The position numbers and the translations under genes were made by a program. Shown one piece after another: positions 24,195 to 32,766 of a DNA stretch of 34,279 bases. The stretch comes from an uncultured Campylobacter sp. (GTDB lineage: Bacteria > Campylobacterota > Campylobacteria > Campylobacterales > Campylobacteraceae): the NCBI RefSeq assembly GCF_937921625.1, contig NZ_CAKZTI010000035.1:1-34279 (forward strand). Reading direction: 5' to 3'. Numbering within the stretch: the first letter of the stretch is position 1; each line of letters starts with the position of its first letter. The notes beneath the pieces were generated by a model. It ran no database searches. It was not told the DNA's origin and worked only from the letters and a program-made list of their open reading frames with translations.

Positions 24195-25828
24195 ATGAAC
24201 GAAGCTCAAATTTCGCTAGCGGACAAAATTTCGGACTCGCTAAAGCGCCTGATCGCTAGCAAGCTAGACTCACAGTACAAGGGCGAGGCGCCGTATTCGG
24301 GCTGCTGCGTGCAGGAGGGATATTTTGATTTTTTAGGCGTGGAGTGTCGCAGATCACGCATCAGGCTCTACCTTCACGACTTTGGCGCGGACAGCTTTAG
24401 AGCCGATGCGCCCGAAATAGACGAGCTGGAGCGCGAGGAGTTTGAGGCCATCGTCCCGCTCATCGCAAAGAGCGCGGAGGAAGAGTTTTTAGCCGAAGCA
24501 AATCTGCCTTTTTTGCGTATAAGCTGGATTTGGCGGTCAAATTTGAAGGCGCGAGCGAGAGCTTGGCGCAGCGCAGCTGCGAGCATAAATTTTATTTTGA
24601 AAACGCTGCGCGAAAAGCCGAGCTAAAGCGCAAAATAGATGATTATATAGACGAGCTCATTATCCGCCGCGATAAAAAGATCAAAGACGGCCGTGAGATT
24701 TTCGTGTTTATAGACCGCATTTTCGATCTTTCGCTTATGGATTACGACGAAGCGGCGCTTGCGGCGCTGCTTGAGCGGGTTATCGCCGCGGTGCAAGACG
24801 TCAAAAACAGGTGGCTTTTGGGGGATTTTATCATCGCGCTAGAGAATAATCTACAGCGTTGGAAAGAGGAGAAATTCCTGCCGAAATTTTACGATATTAG
24901 TGATGACGGCTGGAGTAAAGATTACGAGCTTAAAAAGGATTTTACGCGGCAAAACGTGGACGCGGGCGAGCTTGCGTTTTTCGTGCGAGCGGCGTTTTGG
25001 AATATCAAATTTAAGCGCTATAGTTGGGATGTGAATCTTGCGCGCAAGGATTTGGAGTGCGCGGCGAAGATTTTCGGCTCGGCTCAGGCGCAAAGCTATC
25101 TGGACCACGGCACGGGCGAGCTTAAGGGCGAGCTAGTAAAATTTAAAGACGCGGACACGGAATGCTCGGCGAACGACGTTTTTGCGCAGGTTCGCGTAAA
25201 AATCAAAAATGAAACGGCGAGCGCGTATAAAAAGGCGCTAAATTTCATCATAAAGCTTCTGCAAACGGGCTTTGCTGCGAGCTACGCCGTAAAGCTTAGC
25301 TCCTCCAAGGCGCAGAAAGTTTATCTGCCGATCAAAGGCCTTGTGCCTACGCCCACGCACCGCTTTTTCGCCGCCGCGCTCGCGCACGAGCTGGACGGGG
25401 AGCTTGAGCTTTACGCGAACGAGGCGCTAAGACACAAATTCGAGTTCTACGCCGACACGGACGGCGAAAAGTGCCTGATGAGCGGCAGTTACGCAGTTTT
25501 CGGCCTCGCGCTGAAGAGCGAAAAATACTTTGGTCTCGCGCAGCGCTACTTTGAGGCTGTGGATGCCGAACATCAAAGCGCGCATATAAAATTTATCGAG
25601 GCGTTTATCGATCGCTACGGCATGAGCGAGCGTAGTTTAGAAGTGATCGTTGCGGGGTTGCTCTCCTATCAGGAGGATAAAATTTACAAAAGCTTTAAGG
25701 CGCTAATGAAGGGGCCCGCGAACAAGGCTTTGTTTCTGCGCGCGATCTCGGGGCTACAGGAGCACGCGAAAGAGAGCGTGGCGTATGCCGTGTGGGGTGA
25801 GAACTGGCAGAAGGAAATTTCGGGTTAA
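24195..25828 (+). pseudogene. Large unknown gene split by a one-base frameshift in a T tract
   Basis: The first frame (ATG at 24195, AAAGGATC upstream) codes MNEAQISLADKISDSLKRL and on through EEEFLAEANLPF, then drifts into Arg/Ala/Ser noise and stops at 24626. A second frame, open upstream of its TTG at 24530 and running to 25828, reads FAYKLDLAVKFEGASESL and on to WGENWQKEISG. The two join exactly at T6 (24509-24514): one more T gives one protein of about 544 residues. The TTG at 24530 has no ribosome binding site. The product is soluble and helix-rich (RDKKIKDGREIFVFIDRIFDL; HRFFAAALAHELDGELELYANEAL), of no family I can name with confidence. It may be inactive, restored by slippage, or a sequencing error. 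Confidence 0.7.
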
Positions 25829-26029
25829 ATTTTGCGATTTTAAGGCTTGTCTTTTTGGTTTATACTTCGTTAGAAATTTCGCCGAATTTCAGTCACGTAT
25901 TTATATATACGCTCCTTCATTCGGCTCATTTCTGCCTCGTCTAAACGCAAAAATACTGCGCCTTATCTTGGGTGTTTCGCTTTAGAATTTTATATTTAAA
26001 TCTAAAGCAAATTTATTAAATTTAACTCA

Positions 26030-26057
26030 GCGATGCTTTGCGTTAACAAAGCATCGC
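26030..26057. repeat. 11-bp perfect hairpin
   Basis: GCGATGCTTTG (26030-26040) pairs with CAAAGCATCGC (26047-26057) around a 6-nt loop. No T tract follows on either strand, so termination is doubtful. Confidence 0.55.
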
Positions 26058-26085
26058 CACCTCTAACGTCGTCGGGGATGGAGGA

Positions 26086-26139
26086 TTGTTAAGGGGGAAG
26101 GGAGCGACCTCGTAATTTAAGCCCCTTCCCCCTCAACAA
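26086..26139. repeat. 17-bp near-perfect G/C-rich hairpin, with diverged second copy
   Basis: TTGTTAAGGGGGAAGGG (26086-26102) pairs with CCCTTCCCCCTCAACAA (26123-26139) with one mismatch and a 20-nt loop. The loop and right arm resemble 26239-26275 (CGACGCTTCGTAAGTAGAA followed by CCCCTTCCGCCCCC), where a shorter GGAAGG/CCTTCC stem survives. Confidence 0.55.
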
Positions 26140-26528
26140 AAACGATAGATCGGCGTAATCGCTGCTAATGTTTAACGAGATTGTGAGGATTTGACGGGTC
26201 TGCTTGCAGTTGCGAGGTAGTGCCGAAGCAAAGGAAGGCGACGCTTCGTAAGTAGAACCCCTTCCGCCCCCAAGAGAAAAGCTTAAAATTTAAGAATGTC
26301 TGAAAGCCTGAATTTGGTAGATAGCCACTCTTGCGAGTGAAATTTTAAAAATTCATCCAAATTTTGAGCTAGTTAAATTTTATAAACTGGGCGGCGCTGT
26401 ATTTATAAGCAAAGCTCGCCGCCGTTAAAGCGAAATTTCAATGGCGATTTGTCTTTCAGGTGCTCAAATTTTGATAAAATTCGGCTCAGCGAAATCGGCA
26501 GAAAAGAGATCAAAATAAAGGAGAAAAA

Positions 26529-27338
26529 ATGGCGATAGACGGAGTGAAAATTATCGATAGCGACGACGGATACGATATCTATTTGACTATCACCGAGCGA
26601 TACAAGGACGGCGAAGATGTTGAAACGATACTGCAAGATGTTTTGGCACAGGCGGAGAATTTCTGTACCGATGAGCTTTATAGCGAGATTTATTGGACGG
26701 CTCTAGCGTATTCGCTTTGGAAGATCGGATTTTTAAATGACGAGATCCGCGAAAAAGCCCTTGCTATCATAAAAGGCGGCGCAAGCCAGATGTGGAACAA
26801 GGTCTTTGAAAAATCTCAAAAGAGCCGCCAAAAAGCGCTTGACAAATTGGCGCTTCAGCTAAAAAGCGAAAACCCTAGACCGCTTAAGCGAGCCAAAATT
26901 TCGAAGCAAAAAACGCCGTATTTTGAGGAGGGCGACGTTTTGTCTATCCAGATGCAGCAGGGATATGGCGTTTGCTTTGTCTCGGCGGTAGATCAAACGC
27001 CTAGAAAGCTCGAGTACCACCTAGCCTGCACGAGATTGCTGCAAAAAGAGCCGCCCGGAATGGATGATTTTTTAAAAAGCAAGATCGCGAGCTCGAAAAA
27101 CGGCGGCTTCCTTGGAGCGGACCGCTGGTTTAATCATAAGGATTTAAAGGAGCTGCTACCTCATCTAAAAAAGATCGGTAAAGTAAAATTTGCCCCGTTT
27201 AAATTGGGCGAATTGTCTCCCGCGAAAGAATTGGAAGATTTTTATAATAAAATCACGGCGGATCCCAAAGTATGGGGCTTTAGGCTAATTGATACGGCCC
27301 GTTTCGTAGAAGCGGTGATCGAGGATATAAAAGGATAA
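26529..27338 (+). CDS. Hypothetical protein, possibly immunity-like
   Basis: 269 residues, not firmly assigned. The N-terminal half is helical and acidic (LTITERYKDGEDVETILQDVLAQAENFC; YWTALAYSLWKIGFL). A basic linker (SRQKALDKLALQLKSENPRPLKRAKISKQK, about 99-128) leads to a beta region opening FEEGDVLSIQMQQGYGVCFVSAV. That opening resembles Imm26-type immunity domains, which begin with a G-D-hydrophobic strand and a Gly-Tyr-Gly turn; this is a weak likeness. The C-terminus is helical (KELEDFYNKI; RFVEAVIEDIKG). AAAGGAG lies 5-6 nt before the ATG. No toxin gene is adjacent to support an immunity role. Confidence 0.65.
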   Translation: MAIDGVKIIDSDDGYDIYLTITERYKDGEDVETILQDVLAQAENFCTDELYSEIYWTALAYSLWKIGFLNDEIREKALAIIKGGASQMWNKVFEKSQKSRQKALDKLALQLKSENPRPLKRAKISKQKTPYFEEGDVLSIQMQQGYGVCFVSAVDQTPRKLEYHLACTRLLQKEPPGMDDFLKSKIASSKNGGFLGADRWFNHKDLKELLPHLKKIGKVKFAPFKLGELSPAKELEDFYNKITADPKVWGFRLIDTARFVEAVIEDIKG

Positions 27339-27961
27339 AAGCGCCGCGCGGTAAATTTTAAAATTTAACCCTAGCGAAATTTCATAAATTTAGCCCTTTG
27401 CAGCGAAATTTTGTAAATTTAACTCTCCGTGCGCGCTTTGCTTTTTGAAATTTCATCGCTGCTTGCACTATTTAAAATTTCATCATTGCTTGCGGCGTCT
27501 TTTGTGAAATTTTCGCCGTCTGGGTCGAGTTTAAATTTGATCTCAAATCGGGATAAATTTTAGCTTGATAGCTTTTAAAAATCGCTTAGCGGCAAAGGCG
27601 TAAATTTGCGCGCTTGGAGCGGGTCGCGCATCTTAAAATCATTTTCCTATCGCAAGCTGTTTTGTGAGCGAGCACATATTGCAAAAAGGCGCGGATGAAA
27701 TAGGGCATCAACTAGCTTGTCTGTCCGCTCATAGCATTTAAAATTTTATTCGATTTTTAGTTGCGCAGCTGCTTTATCCGCGGCGAGGTTGCGCGCAAAA
27801 ACGGCTAGCAGCGGGACTTGCGTGTACGCAGTGAGTCGATTAAATTTTAGTTTAGATAGTTAGCGCAGGTGCGCCCCTTTTTCGGCAGATGCGAAGCGGG
27901 GCGCAAATTTCGTAAATTTTATAAATTATTTCGGCAGATCGCCTAGCTCAAAGCGTAAAAT
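27339..27961. other. AAATTT-rich intergenic region
   Basis: No gene found. The left third repeats units like GCGAAATTTCATAAATTTA and GCGAAATTTTGTAAATTTA (27373-27422). A G/C-rich stem TGCGCCCC (27870-27877)/GGGGCGCA (27898-27905) with a 20-nt loop lies near the end of the small membrane-peptide gene. It could be a terminator, but has no T tract. Confidence 0.4.
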
Positions 27962-28045
27962 TTACGCACCTATAATCACGGCCGACAAAAGCCCCCATAA
28001 AATGGCTTCTATCGCTAGCACCGAGTGAAGTACGGCTTTACTCAT
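27962..28045 (-). CDS. 27-residue single-span membrane peptide
   Basis: ATG at 28045, preceded by a strong AAGGAGAAGCG, encodes MSKAVLHSVLAIEAILWG and nine more hydrophobic residues ending VIIGA. Nearly the whole peptide is one membrane helix. A longer in-frame upstream extension to 28225 has no ribosome binding site and unlikely composition. A minus-strand TATAAT at 28124-28129 would give an ~70-nt leader. It resembles small membrane subunits or regulators, but the partner is unknown and no complex gene is adjacent; a type I toxin is another option. Confidence 0.5.
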   Translation of the reverse strand: MSKAVLHSVLAIEAILWGLLSAVIIGA

Positions 28046-28123
28046 CGCTTCTCCTTTGTTTTTATTTTGTTTATTTGCTCGGCTCGGACTGCTAGGGGCG
28101 TGCCCGATCGATCTATGGGCGGG

Positions 28124-28129
28124 ATTATA
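28124..28129 (-). promoter_or_regulatory. -10 box of the 27-residue peptide gene
   Basis: Perfect TATAAT in TTATATAATCCC on the minus strand, 79 bp before the ATG at 28045. No clear -35. The predicted leader contains a small GGGCACGCCC stem. Confidence 0.4.
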
Positions 28130-28278
28130 TAAGATGATTGTGTTCTTAATGTGTCTTTTGAAATTTAGGACAAAATTTCTCCGTCCGTTGCAAAGCGCGA
28201 GCGAGCGGCGGCAGATTTCAGGCAAAATTCAGCTACTTGTGTTAAGGCGCGGTAAATTTAAGCGAGCCTGCCGCCCGC

Positions 28279-28312
28279 CGTAATGCGCGGTAAAGTCGTA
28301 ATGCGCGGTAAA
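28279..28312. repeat. Two 16-bp direct repeats, 18-bp period
   Basis: CGTAATGCGCGGTAAA occurs exactly at 28279-28294 and 28297-28312, separated by GT. Together with the 28432-28507 pair it lies in the 533-bp gap 28046-28578, which holds no gene beyond the leader and promoter of the small peptide. Confidence 0.7.
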
Positions 28313-28431
28313 TTTTAAAGCAGAATTCCGACCTCGTCGCGGCGCGCGAGGCGTCCGCGGCAAATCGATATAAAATTTAAAGCAGAATTTTATATAAATG
28401 CGGTGCGCGACACGCCCACGCTTTTTTACGC

Positions 28432-28507
28432 CGTTAAAGCTTGCATCGGCGCGACTTGCGCCGTCAGGGCCCGTATCGTTAAAGCTTACATCGGCGCGAC
28501 TTGCGCC
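28432..28507. repeat. 31-bp direct repeat pair with internal palindrome
   Basis: Copies 28432-28462 and 28477-28507 differ at one base (G/A) and repeat every 45 bp. Each ends in GGCGCGACTTGCGCC, a 5-bp stem with a 5-nt loop. The 14-bp segment between them is unrelated. Function unknown; could be a protein-binding site, or a duplicated element ahead of the kinase gene's 3' end. Confidence 0.7.
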
Positions 28508-28578
28508 TGTGGGGCAAAATTTTACGGCGAGCTATGAATTGCAAGACGCAGCTCATCCGTACCGTCTTGATCTGAAAT

Positions 28579-29631
28579 TTAAAGCGGAATTTTAACGCGT
28601 GCCTCGGTTCCGACGCCAGGTTCGCTTTCGTATTCGATCTGGCCGCCTAAAAGATCAAGCGCCGTGCGGACTATGCTAAGCCCAAGCCCGCTGCCGAGCT
28701 CCTTATGCGATTCCTCGCATTGATAAAATCGGTCAAAAATTTTATCCAGCTTCTCGCGCGCGATGCCGATGCCCTCGTCTTTTACGATCACCTGCGCAAA
28801 ACCATCGCAAGCGCGGCAACGGACGAAAATTTTACCGCTCGGGCGCGAGTACTTAAGCGCGTTTTCGATTAAATTTCTCCAAATTTGATTTAGCAGCCCC
28901 GCGTTTGATCGCACGCTAAGCGGCGATAAATCTAGCTCGAACTCGTGCCCTTCGTAGCTTTGGCTCAGCGATATGATGCATTGCCGCAGCTGCTCGTCGA
29001 TACGTACCGCTTCATCTAGGCGCACCGCCGCGCCGCTATCAAGTCTCGTTAGCTTTAGCATATCGGTGCAGAGCTTGCTTAAGCGGTTTGCTTCCGCGCC
29101 GATGGAGGCTGCGTATCGCACCGCGCGCTCCTCGCTCACGCCGCCCTCTATCATCTCGCTTAACGCGGCGATTGAGGAGATCGGCGTTTTCATCTCGTGC
29201 GAGACGTTTGAGACGAACTCCTTTTGCAGCTGCTCGTGCTTTTGCAGCTTCTGCGCCATTTTATTGACGTTTACTACAAGCTCGTCCAGCTCGTGCATAT
29301 AGAGGTAATCGGTGCGATGTCCATGCAGCTTGCGCTCGGCGCGCGCCTCAAAATCGCCGTTTGCGATCGCGGTGATCGCGTCTAGTAGCCGCTTGATCGG
29401 GCGGAATAAAATTTTAAGTCCGAAGTAAAGCAGGGTAAAATTTAGCGCCATCGTGATTAGACAGATGATCGCGCACAGCGCCACTCCGTCCCAAAACCCG
29501 CCGATCTTGCCGCCGATGCCTATGTAAAAAAGCATGCAAACCGCAAAGCAGACGATGAAATTTATCACGCCGAATGCGAGCGAAGAGTAAAACGCGATGA
29601 AGCTTTTAAGGCTGATGAGGTATTTTTTCAC
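28579..29631 (-). CDS. Two-component sensor histidine kinase
   Basis: 350 residues from a GTG at 29631, which overlaps the regulator's stop by 4 nt and has GGAGCGAGC upstream; a longer frame to 29772 lies antiparallel in the regulator and is not used. Two membrane segments (about 11-38 and 47-75) with almost no periplasmic loop, a HAMP linker (about 76-128), dimerisation/phosphoacceptor SNVSHEMKTP with H145, N box NLIENALKYS (N257), G1 DEGIGI (285-290), F box and G2 GSGLGL (313-318). All catalytic boxes look intact. The tiny extracytoplasmic loop suggests sensing within the membrane or by a partner protein. Cognate to the adjacent regulator. Confidence 0.9.
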   Translation of the reverse strand: MKKYLISLKSFIAFYSSLAFGVINFIVCFAVCMLFYIGIGGKIGGFWDGVALCAIICLITMALNFTLLYFGLKILFRPIKRLLDAITAIANGDFEARAERKLHGHRTDYLYMHELDELVVNVNKMAQKLQKHEQLQKEFVSNVSHEMKTPISSIAALSEMIEGGVSEERAVRYAASIGAEANRLSKLCTDMLKLTRLDSGAAVRLDEAVRIDEQLRQCIISLSQSYEGHEFELDLSPLSVRSNAGLLNQIWRNLIENALKYSRPSGKIFVRCRACDGFAQVIVKDEGIGIAREKLDKIFDRFYQCEESHKELGSGLGLSIVRTALDLLGGQIEYESEPGVGTEARVKIPL

Positions 29632-30308
29632 GCTCGCTCCTTTTTTACGGCTTTGTAGCCGAGCCCGCGCACGGTGATTATCTCGAAATCTTTGGAGTTT
29701 TCGAATTTTGCCCGCAGCTTTTTGATGTGCGTATCGACGACGCGCTCGTCGCTGTCCGTTTCGTAGCCCCAAATTTCGCTCATTATCTCAAATCTCGTAA
29801 AAATTCTACCCGCGTAGCTTAGCAGTAGAAACAAAAGACGAAATTCCTTCGGCGTCAGGCTTATACGCTCGCCCTCGGAGCGGACGCTGAGCGTATCGTA
29901 GTCAAGCTCGCTTTCGCCGATGAGAAGCCGCTTTTCGTTTGCGATCTTTGCGCGCCTTAGCAGCGCATGCACGCGCAGCACGAGCTCTTTTAAATTTATT
30001 GGCTTGCTCATATAATCGTCCGCGCCGCTTTTAAAGCCCGTCTGCATATCCTCGATCTCGCTTTTTGCCGTTATAATCAGTATCGGCTGGCTCTTGCCGT
30101 CGCGCCTAACGTATCTGCTAAGCTCAAAGCCGTCCATCTTAGGCATCATCACGTCCGAGATGATCAGATCGAAGTGCGCCTCGTCTAATGCCTCTATCGC
30201 CTGCTTGCCATTGGAGGCGCAGCTCACGCTAAAGCCCTCGTCAAGCAGCTTTTCTCTTATCGCCGAGCTCAAAGCCTCGTCGTCTTCGACGAGTAGGATA
30301 TTAAACAT
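29628..30308 (-). CDS. OmpR/PhoB-family response regulator
   Basis: 226 residues. Receiver domain (1-115) with acidic pair E8/D9/D10, phosphoacceptor D52 (LIISDVMMPKMDG), T80 and K102; winged-helix output (about 128-222) with SLTPKEFRLLFLL and the recognition region RVVDTHIKKLRAKF. AAAGGAG lies 6 nt before the ATG. It overlaps the histidine kinase gene by 4 nt, so both are made from one transcript. It resembles general envelope-stress or metal-responsive regulators; the regulon is unknown. Confidence 0.9.
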   Translation of the reverse strand: MFNILLVEDDEALSSAIREKLLDEGFSVSCASNGKQAIEALDEAHFDLIISDVMMPKMDGFELSRYVRRDGKSQPILIITAKSEIEDMQTGFKSGADDYMSKPINLKELVLRVHALLRRAKIANEKRLLIGESELDYDTLSVRSEGERISLTPKEFRLLFLLLSYAGRIFTRFEIMSEIWGYETDSDERVVDTHIKKLRAKFENSKDFEIITVRGLGYKAVKKERA

Positions 30309-30341
30309 ACGACTCCTTTTGTGATTTTTTAAATTTTCGGG

Positions 30342-30371
30342 ATTATAACAAATTTATTTTCAAGCAGACAA
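30342..30371 (-). promoter_or_regulatory. Promoter of the two-component operon
   Basis: Minus-strand TATAAT (30342-30347) and TTGTCT (30366-30371, 4 of 6 to consensus) with an 18-bp spacer, 34 bp before the regulator ATG. Confidence 0.5.
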
Positions 30372-30504
30372 AATAAACGGGCGTGATTGTAAGGCGAAAA
30401 TTAATCGCCGCATTGTCAAACGTGCTCCTGGGCAGTGAAATTTGCCGCTTTACTCGTTTGTGCGCGGCAGTAAAATTTTGTGGTATTTTGTTACGGATAA
30501 ATTT

Positions 30505-31158
30505 TCACTCCTCGCCACTTGTAGGTGCGTTTATTTGCGTGTTTTTATCCTCTGAGGCGAAAATTCTTTTGAACTCAAATTTGAAATAAAACGCCCATAG
30601 CAAAGGACAAACGATCGACAGCGCCCAAGCGGATGAGAAAGCGCCGAACGATTGCGCCTTAAAAACGATATAAACCGCCAATGCGTAGCTCACGACAAAT
30701 ACCGCCGCGTAAATAATCGGCAAAAATCGCTTACATACAACCGATAAAAACAAAAGATAGATGCTCGCGGCGATTAGGGATGCGAGGAAAAAGGAGTATA
30801 ACACACCTTCTTTTTGATGATTGATATCTACGCGATAATATCCCAAAAAGCACGCTGCGACGAGCAAAACCGCAAGCGCCGCCCATATAAGCGCAAAAGA
30901 GTATTTGATCTTTCGCACGAGCAAAAAATGCGTGCAAGTAGTGATAAAATAGGCGCAGCACGTGAACTCAAGCATAAATACGAATATCCCTTCTCCTACG
31001 AAATCCCAGCCATACCAGCGATCGAAAATAAAATGAAAAATTATAAAGTAGCAAAGCCGGCGCGCCGCCAAGAATGCCGCCGTCACCAAAATCGGATGCA
31101 GCAGCAGCCTGCCTGCGCGCAAATCCGCGTATAAATTTTTAAAGTAGCTTTTTGGCAT
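30505..31158 (-). CDS. Multipass membrane protein of unknown function
   Basis: 217 residues from the ATG at 31158, which has AAAGGATC 4 nt upstream; a TTG five codons earlier lies inside that site and is not used. About six hydrophobic segments, for example LLLHPILVTAAFLAARRLCYFIIF, FVFMLEFTCCAYFITT, FALIWAALAVLLVAACFLGYY, LYSFFLASLIAASIYLLFLSVVC and LPIIYAAVFVVSYALAVYIVF. The ends are basic at the N-terminus (KSYFKNLYADLRAGR) and charged at the C-terminus (FEFKRIFASEDKN). No transporter or enzyme signature seen. It lies upstream of, and is oriented like, the two-component genes, but nearly 200 bp separate them. Confidence 0.65.
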   Translation of the reverse strand: MPKSYFKNLYADLRAGRLLLHPILVTAAFLAARRLCYFIIFHFIFDRWYGWDFVGEGIFVFMLEFTCCAYFITTCTHFLLVRKIKYSFALIWAALAVLLVAACFLGYYRVDINHQKEGVLYSFFLASLIAASIYLLFLSVVCKRFLPIIYAAVFVVSYALAVYIVFKAQSFGAFSSAWALSIVCPLLWAFYFKFEFKRIFASEDKNTQINAPTSGEE

Positions 31159-31584
31159 ATGAGATCCTTTCAAATTTGAACTTCTATCGTTTTTAAGATC
31201 GATCCGGACTGCCTCATTGAAAAAATTGAAATTTCGCAGAGCTTTAGTACGCGCGTTTCACATTGTAAAAATATAAGTTGAATTTTAAAAACATATCGTT
31301 TAAACTTCCCTAAATTTTAGCGTAACCGGATGAGTTTAATTTAAATTGAGGCAGAGCTGCGCGCGGTTTTTTATAAGCTTTTTAAAAGCGGCTCCGCATC
31401 GGCAAGCCTCTTTTAAAATTTGCTTACTTTAAAGTGACGCCGCTGTTCGCGCGATCTTTATCAAATTTCCGCGATTTTGACATAGCGTATTTTAAGGCAA
31501 ATTAATTAAATTTGAAACAAATCGTATCCGTTTTTTTAAGAATTTCTTGCTATCATACGGAAAATTTTTCTTAAGGAGTAAAGA
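31159..31584. other. Divergent intergenic region
   Basis: No gene. A/T-rich with TTTTAAAA words. At the right end TTGCTATCAT (31547-31556) is an extended -10 (TGn then TATCAT) for the rightward lipoprotein operon, followed by AAGGAG 6 nt before the ATG at 31585. Confidence 0.45.
31551..31556 (+). promoter_or_regulatory. Extended -10 of the CsgG-like lipoprotein operon
   Basis: TATCAT preceded by TTGC (extended -10), 28 bp before the ATG at 31585; no -35 match at the usual distance. Confidence 0.4.
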
Positions 31585-32262
31585 ATGAATTTCAAAAAAA
31601 CCATATCGGCTGCCGTTATTGCAGCTTCGGTGCTGGCGCTATTTAGCGGATGCGCGAAAGAGAGTTCTCGCGTAGTGCAAACCCCTACGGTAGCGAGTCT
31701 AAATACCAATTACTCCGGCGAGCGGATCGCCGTGTCGGTAGGACGCTTTAACAACCAATCCTCTTACAACAACGGGGTGTTCTCCGACGGGGAGGACAGA
31801 CTGGGCAACCAAGCGCAGACAATTTTGATCTCAAGCTTACAACAAACAGGACGTTTCTCGGTGCTTGATCGCACTAATATGCGCGCCATCAAAGAGGAAA
31901 GCGCAATCTCCAAAAGCGCACAAAACTTAAAAGGCGCCAGATACGTTATCACCGGCGACGTGACTGAGTTTGGCCGCAAGACGACCGGAGATCATCAGCT
32001 GTTTGGAATTTTGGGCAAGGGAAAGACCCAAACTGCGTATTCTAAAGTAAATTTAAACGTCGTTGACGTTAGAACCTCCGAGGTGGTCTTTTCGACCCAG
32101 GGCGCGGGCGAATACGAGCTATCAAACCGCGAAGTGCTAGGTTTCGGCGGCACTGCGGGCTATGATTCGACACTAAACGGCAAGGTGCTAAGCCTGGCGA
32201 TCATCGAAGCGGTCAATAATCTCGTAAACGGCCTTGAAAACGGCGCGTTTAAAGTAAGATAA
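31585..32262 (+). CDS. CsgG-family lipoprotein
   Basis: 225 residues. The lipoprotein signal ends in LFSGC with Cys23 lipidated. The mature part has the CsgG/HfaB-like core: RIAVSVGRFNNQSS, ILISSLQQTGRFSVLDRTN (the L..TGRF.V.DR motif), ARYVITGDVTEF, VDVRTSEVVFSTQGAGE, and a C-terminal helix AIIEAVNNLVNGLENG. CsgG of curli systems forms an outer-membrane channel; this shorter protein lacks visible curli partners and instead heads a conserved lipoprotein trio. AAGGAG lies 6 nt before the ATG. The next gene begins 9 bp downstream. Confidence 0.85.
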   Translation: MNFKKTISAAVIAASVLALFSGCAKESSRVVQTPTVASLNTNYSGERIAVSVGRFNNQSSYNNGVFSDGEDRLGNQAQTILISSLQQTGRFSVLDRTNMRAIKEESAISKSAQNLKGARYVITGDVTEFGRKTTGDHQLFGILGKGKTQTAYSKVNLNVVDVRTSEVVFSTQGAGEYELSNREVLGFGGTAGYDSTLNGKVLSLAIIEAVNNLVNGLENGAFKVR

Positions 32263-32271
32263 GGATTAAAT

Positions 32272-32766
32272 TTGAAAGCGAGCAGCGCTCTTGCTCTTGC
32301 TGCTGCGGCCGTGATCTTTTGCGGCTGCGGCGGCGGGAGCCGGAATCAAATTTATTACTGGGACGGCAGCTACACGGACTCAACCTATCGGTATCTAAAG
32401 CAGGAAGGCGACGTAGGCGAGCAGATCGAAGCGCTTGAAAAATCCATCCAAAAGGCATACGAAAAGGGGCTCAAAGTCCCGCCGGGGCTTTATTCGCATC
32501 TGGGGCTTTTGTATCTAAGCGCGGGCAACGGCGCGAGGGCGAGAGAGAATTTCGAGAAAGAAGCTCAGGCCTTCCCTGAATCAAAGCCGTTTTTGACCTT
32601 CGTTACAAACCCGGCCGCGCTTAAAAAAGCGGAGGCTGCGACCAAGCCGGGCGCTGATAAAGTCCAAGGATCAAGCGAACGCGAAGTCGCTAAAGCAGCC
32701 TCTGCGAAGCAAGGTAAAGCTGCCGCAAAGCAGGGCGGTAAAACGAATAAAAAGGCTAAAAAATGA
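32272..32766 (+). CDS. DUF4810-family lipoprotein
   Basis: 164 residues from a TTG at 32272 preceded by AAGGAT. Lipoprotein signal with FCGC, Cys19 lipidated. The mature N-terminus IYYWDGSYTDSTYRYLKQEG is the hallmark of DUF4810, followed by a helical TPR-like segment (IEALEKSIQKAYEKG; YSHLGLLYLSAGN; ARENFEKEAQAFPES). The last ~45 residues are a Lys/Ala-rich tail (KQGKAAAKQGG), likely disordered. Sits between CsgG-like and DUF799-like genes, overlapping the latter by 4 nt, the usual order of this trio in Gram-negative bacteria. Confidence 0.85.
   Translation: MKASSALALAAAAVIFCGCGGGSRNQIYYWDGSYTDSTYRYLKQEGDVGEQIEALEKSIQKAYEKGLKVPPGLYSHLGLLYLSAGNGARARENFEKEAQAFPESKPFLTFVTNPAALKKAEAATKPGADKVQGSSEREVAKAASAKQGKAAAKQGGKTNKKAKK

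Larger units (their letters stand above)
25829..26528. other. 700-bp structured non-coding region
   Basis: No gene seen. Hairpins found: outer GCCGAAT (25881-25887)/ATTCGGC (25919-25925) enclosing inner CGTAT (25896-25900)/ATACG (25907-25911); GCTTTAGA (25979-25986)/TCTAAAGC (26001-26008); an 11-bp stem at 26030-26057; and a 17-bp stem at 26086-26139. A second, diverged copy of the last element lies at about 26232-26275. The gap may hold a non-coding RNA or a decayed mobile element. AAAGGAG at 26517-26523 belongs to the next gene. Confidence 0.45.

Noticed and set aside
28398..28595. 65-codon plus-strand frame with an internal duplicated segment
   Set aside because: The duplication is the 31-bp DNA repeat read in frame; no ribosome binding site, and it runs into the antisense kinase gene.
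29632..29772. N-terminal extension of the histidine kinase
   Set aside because: It overlaps the regulator's coding sequence in another frame and is Arg-rich; the GTG at 29631 has a ribosome binding site and gives a normal membrane N-terminus.
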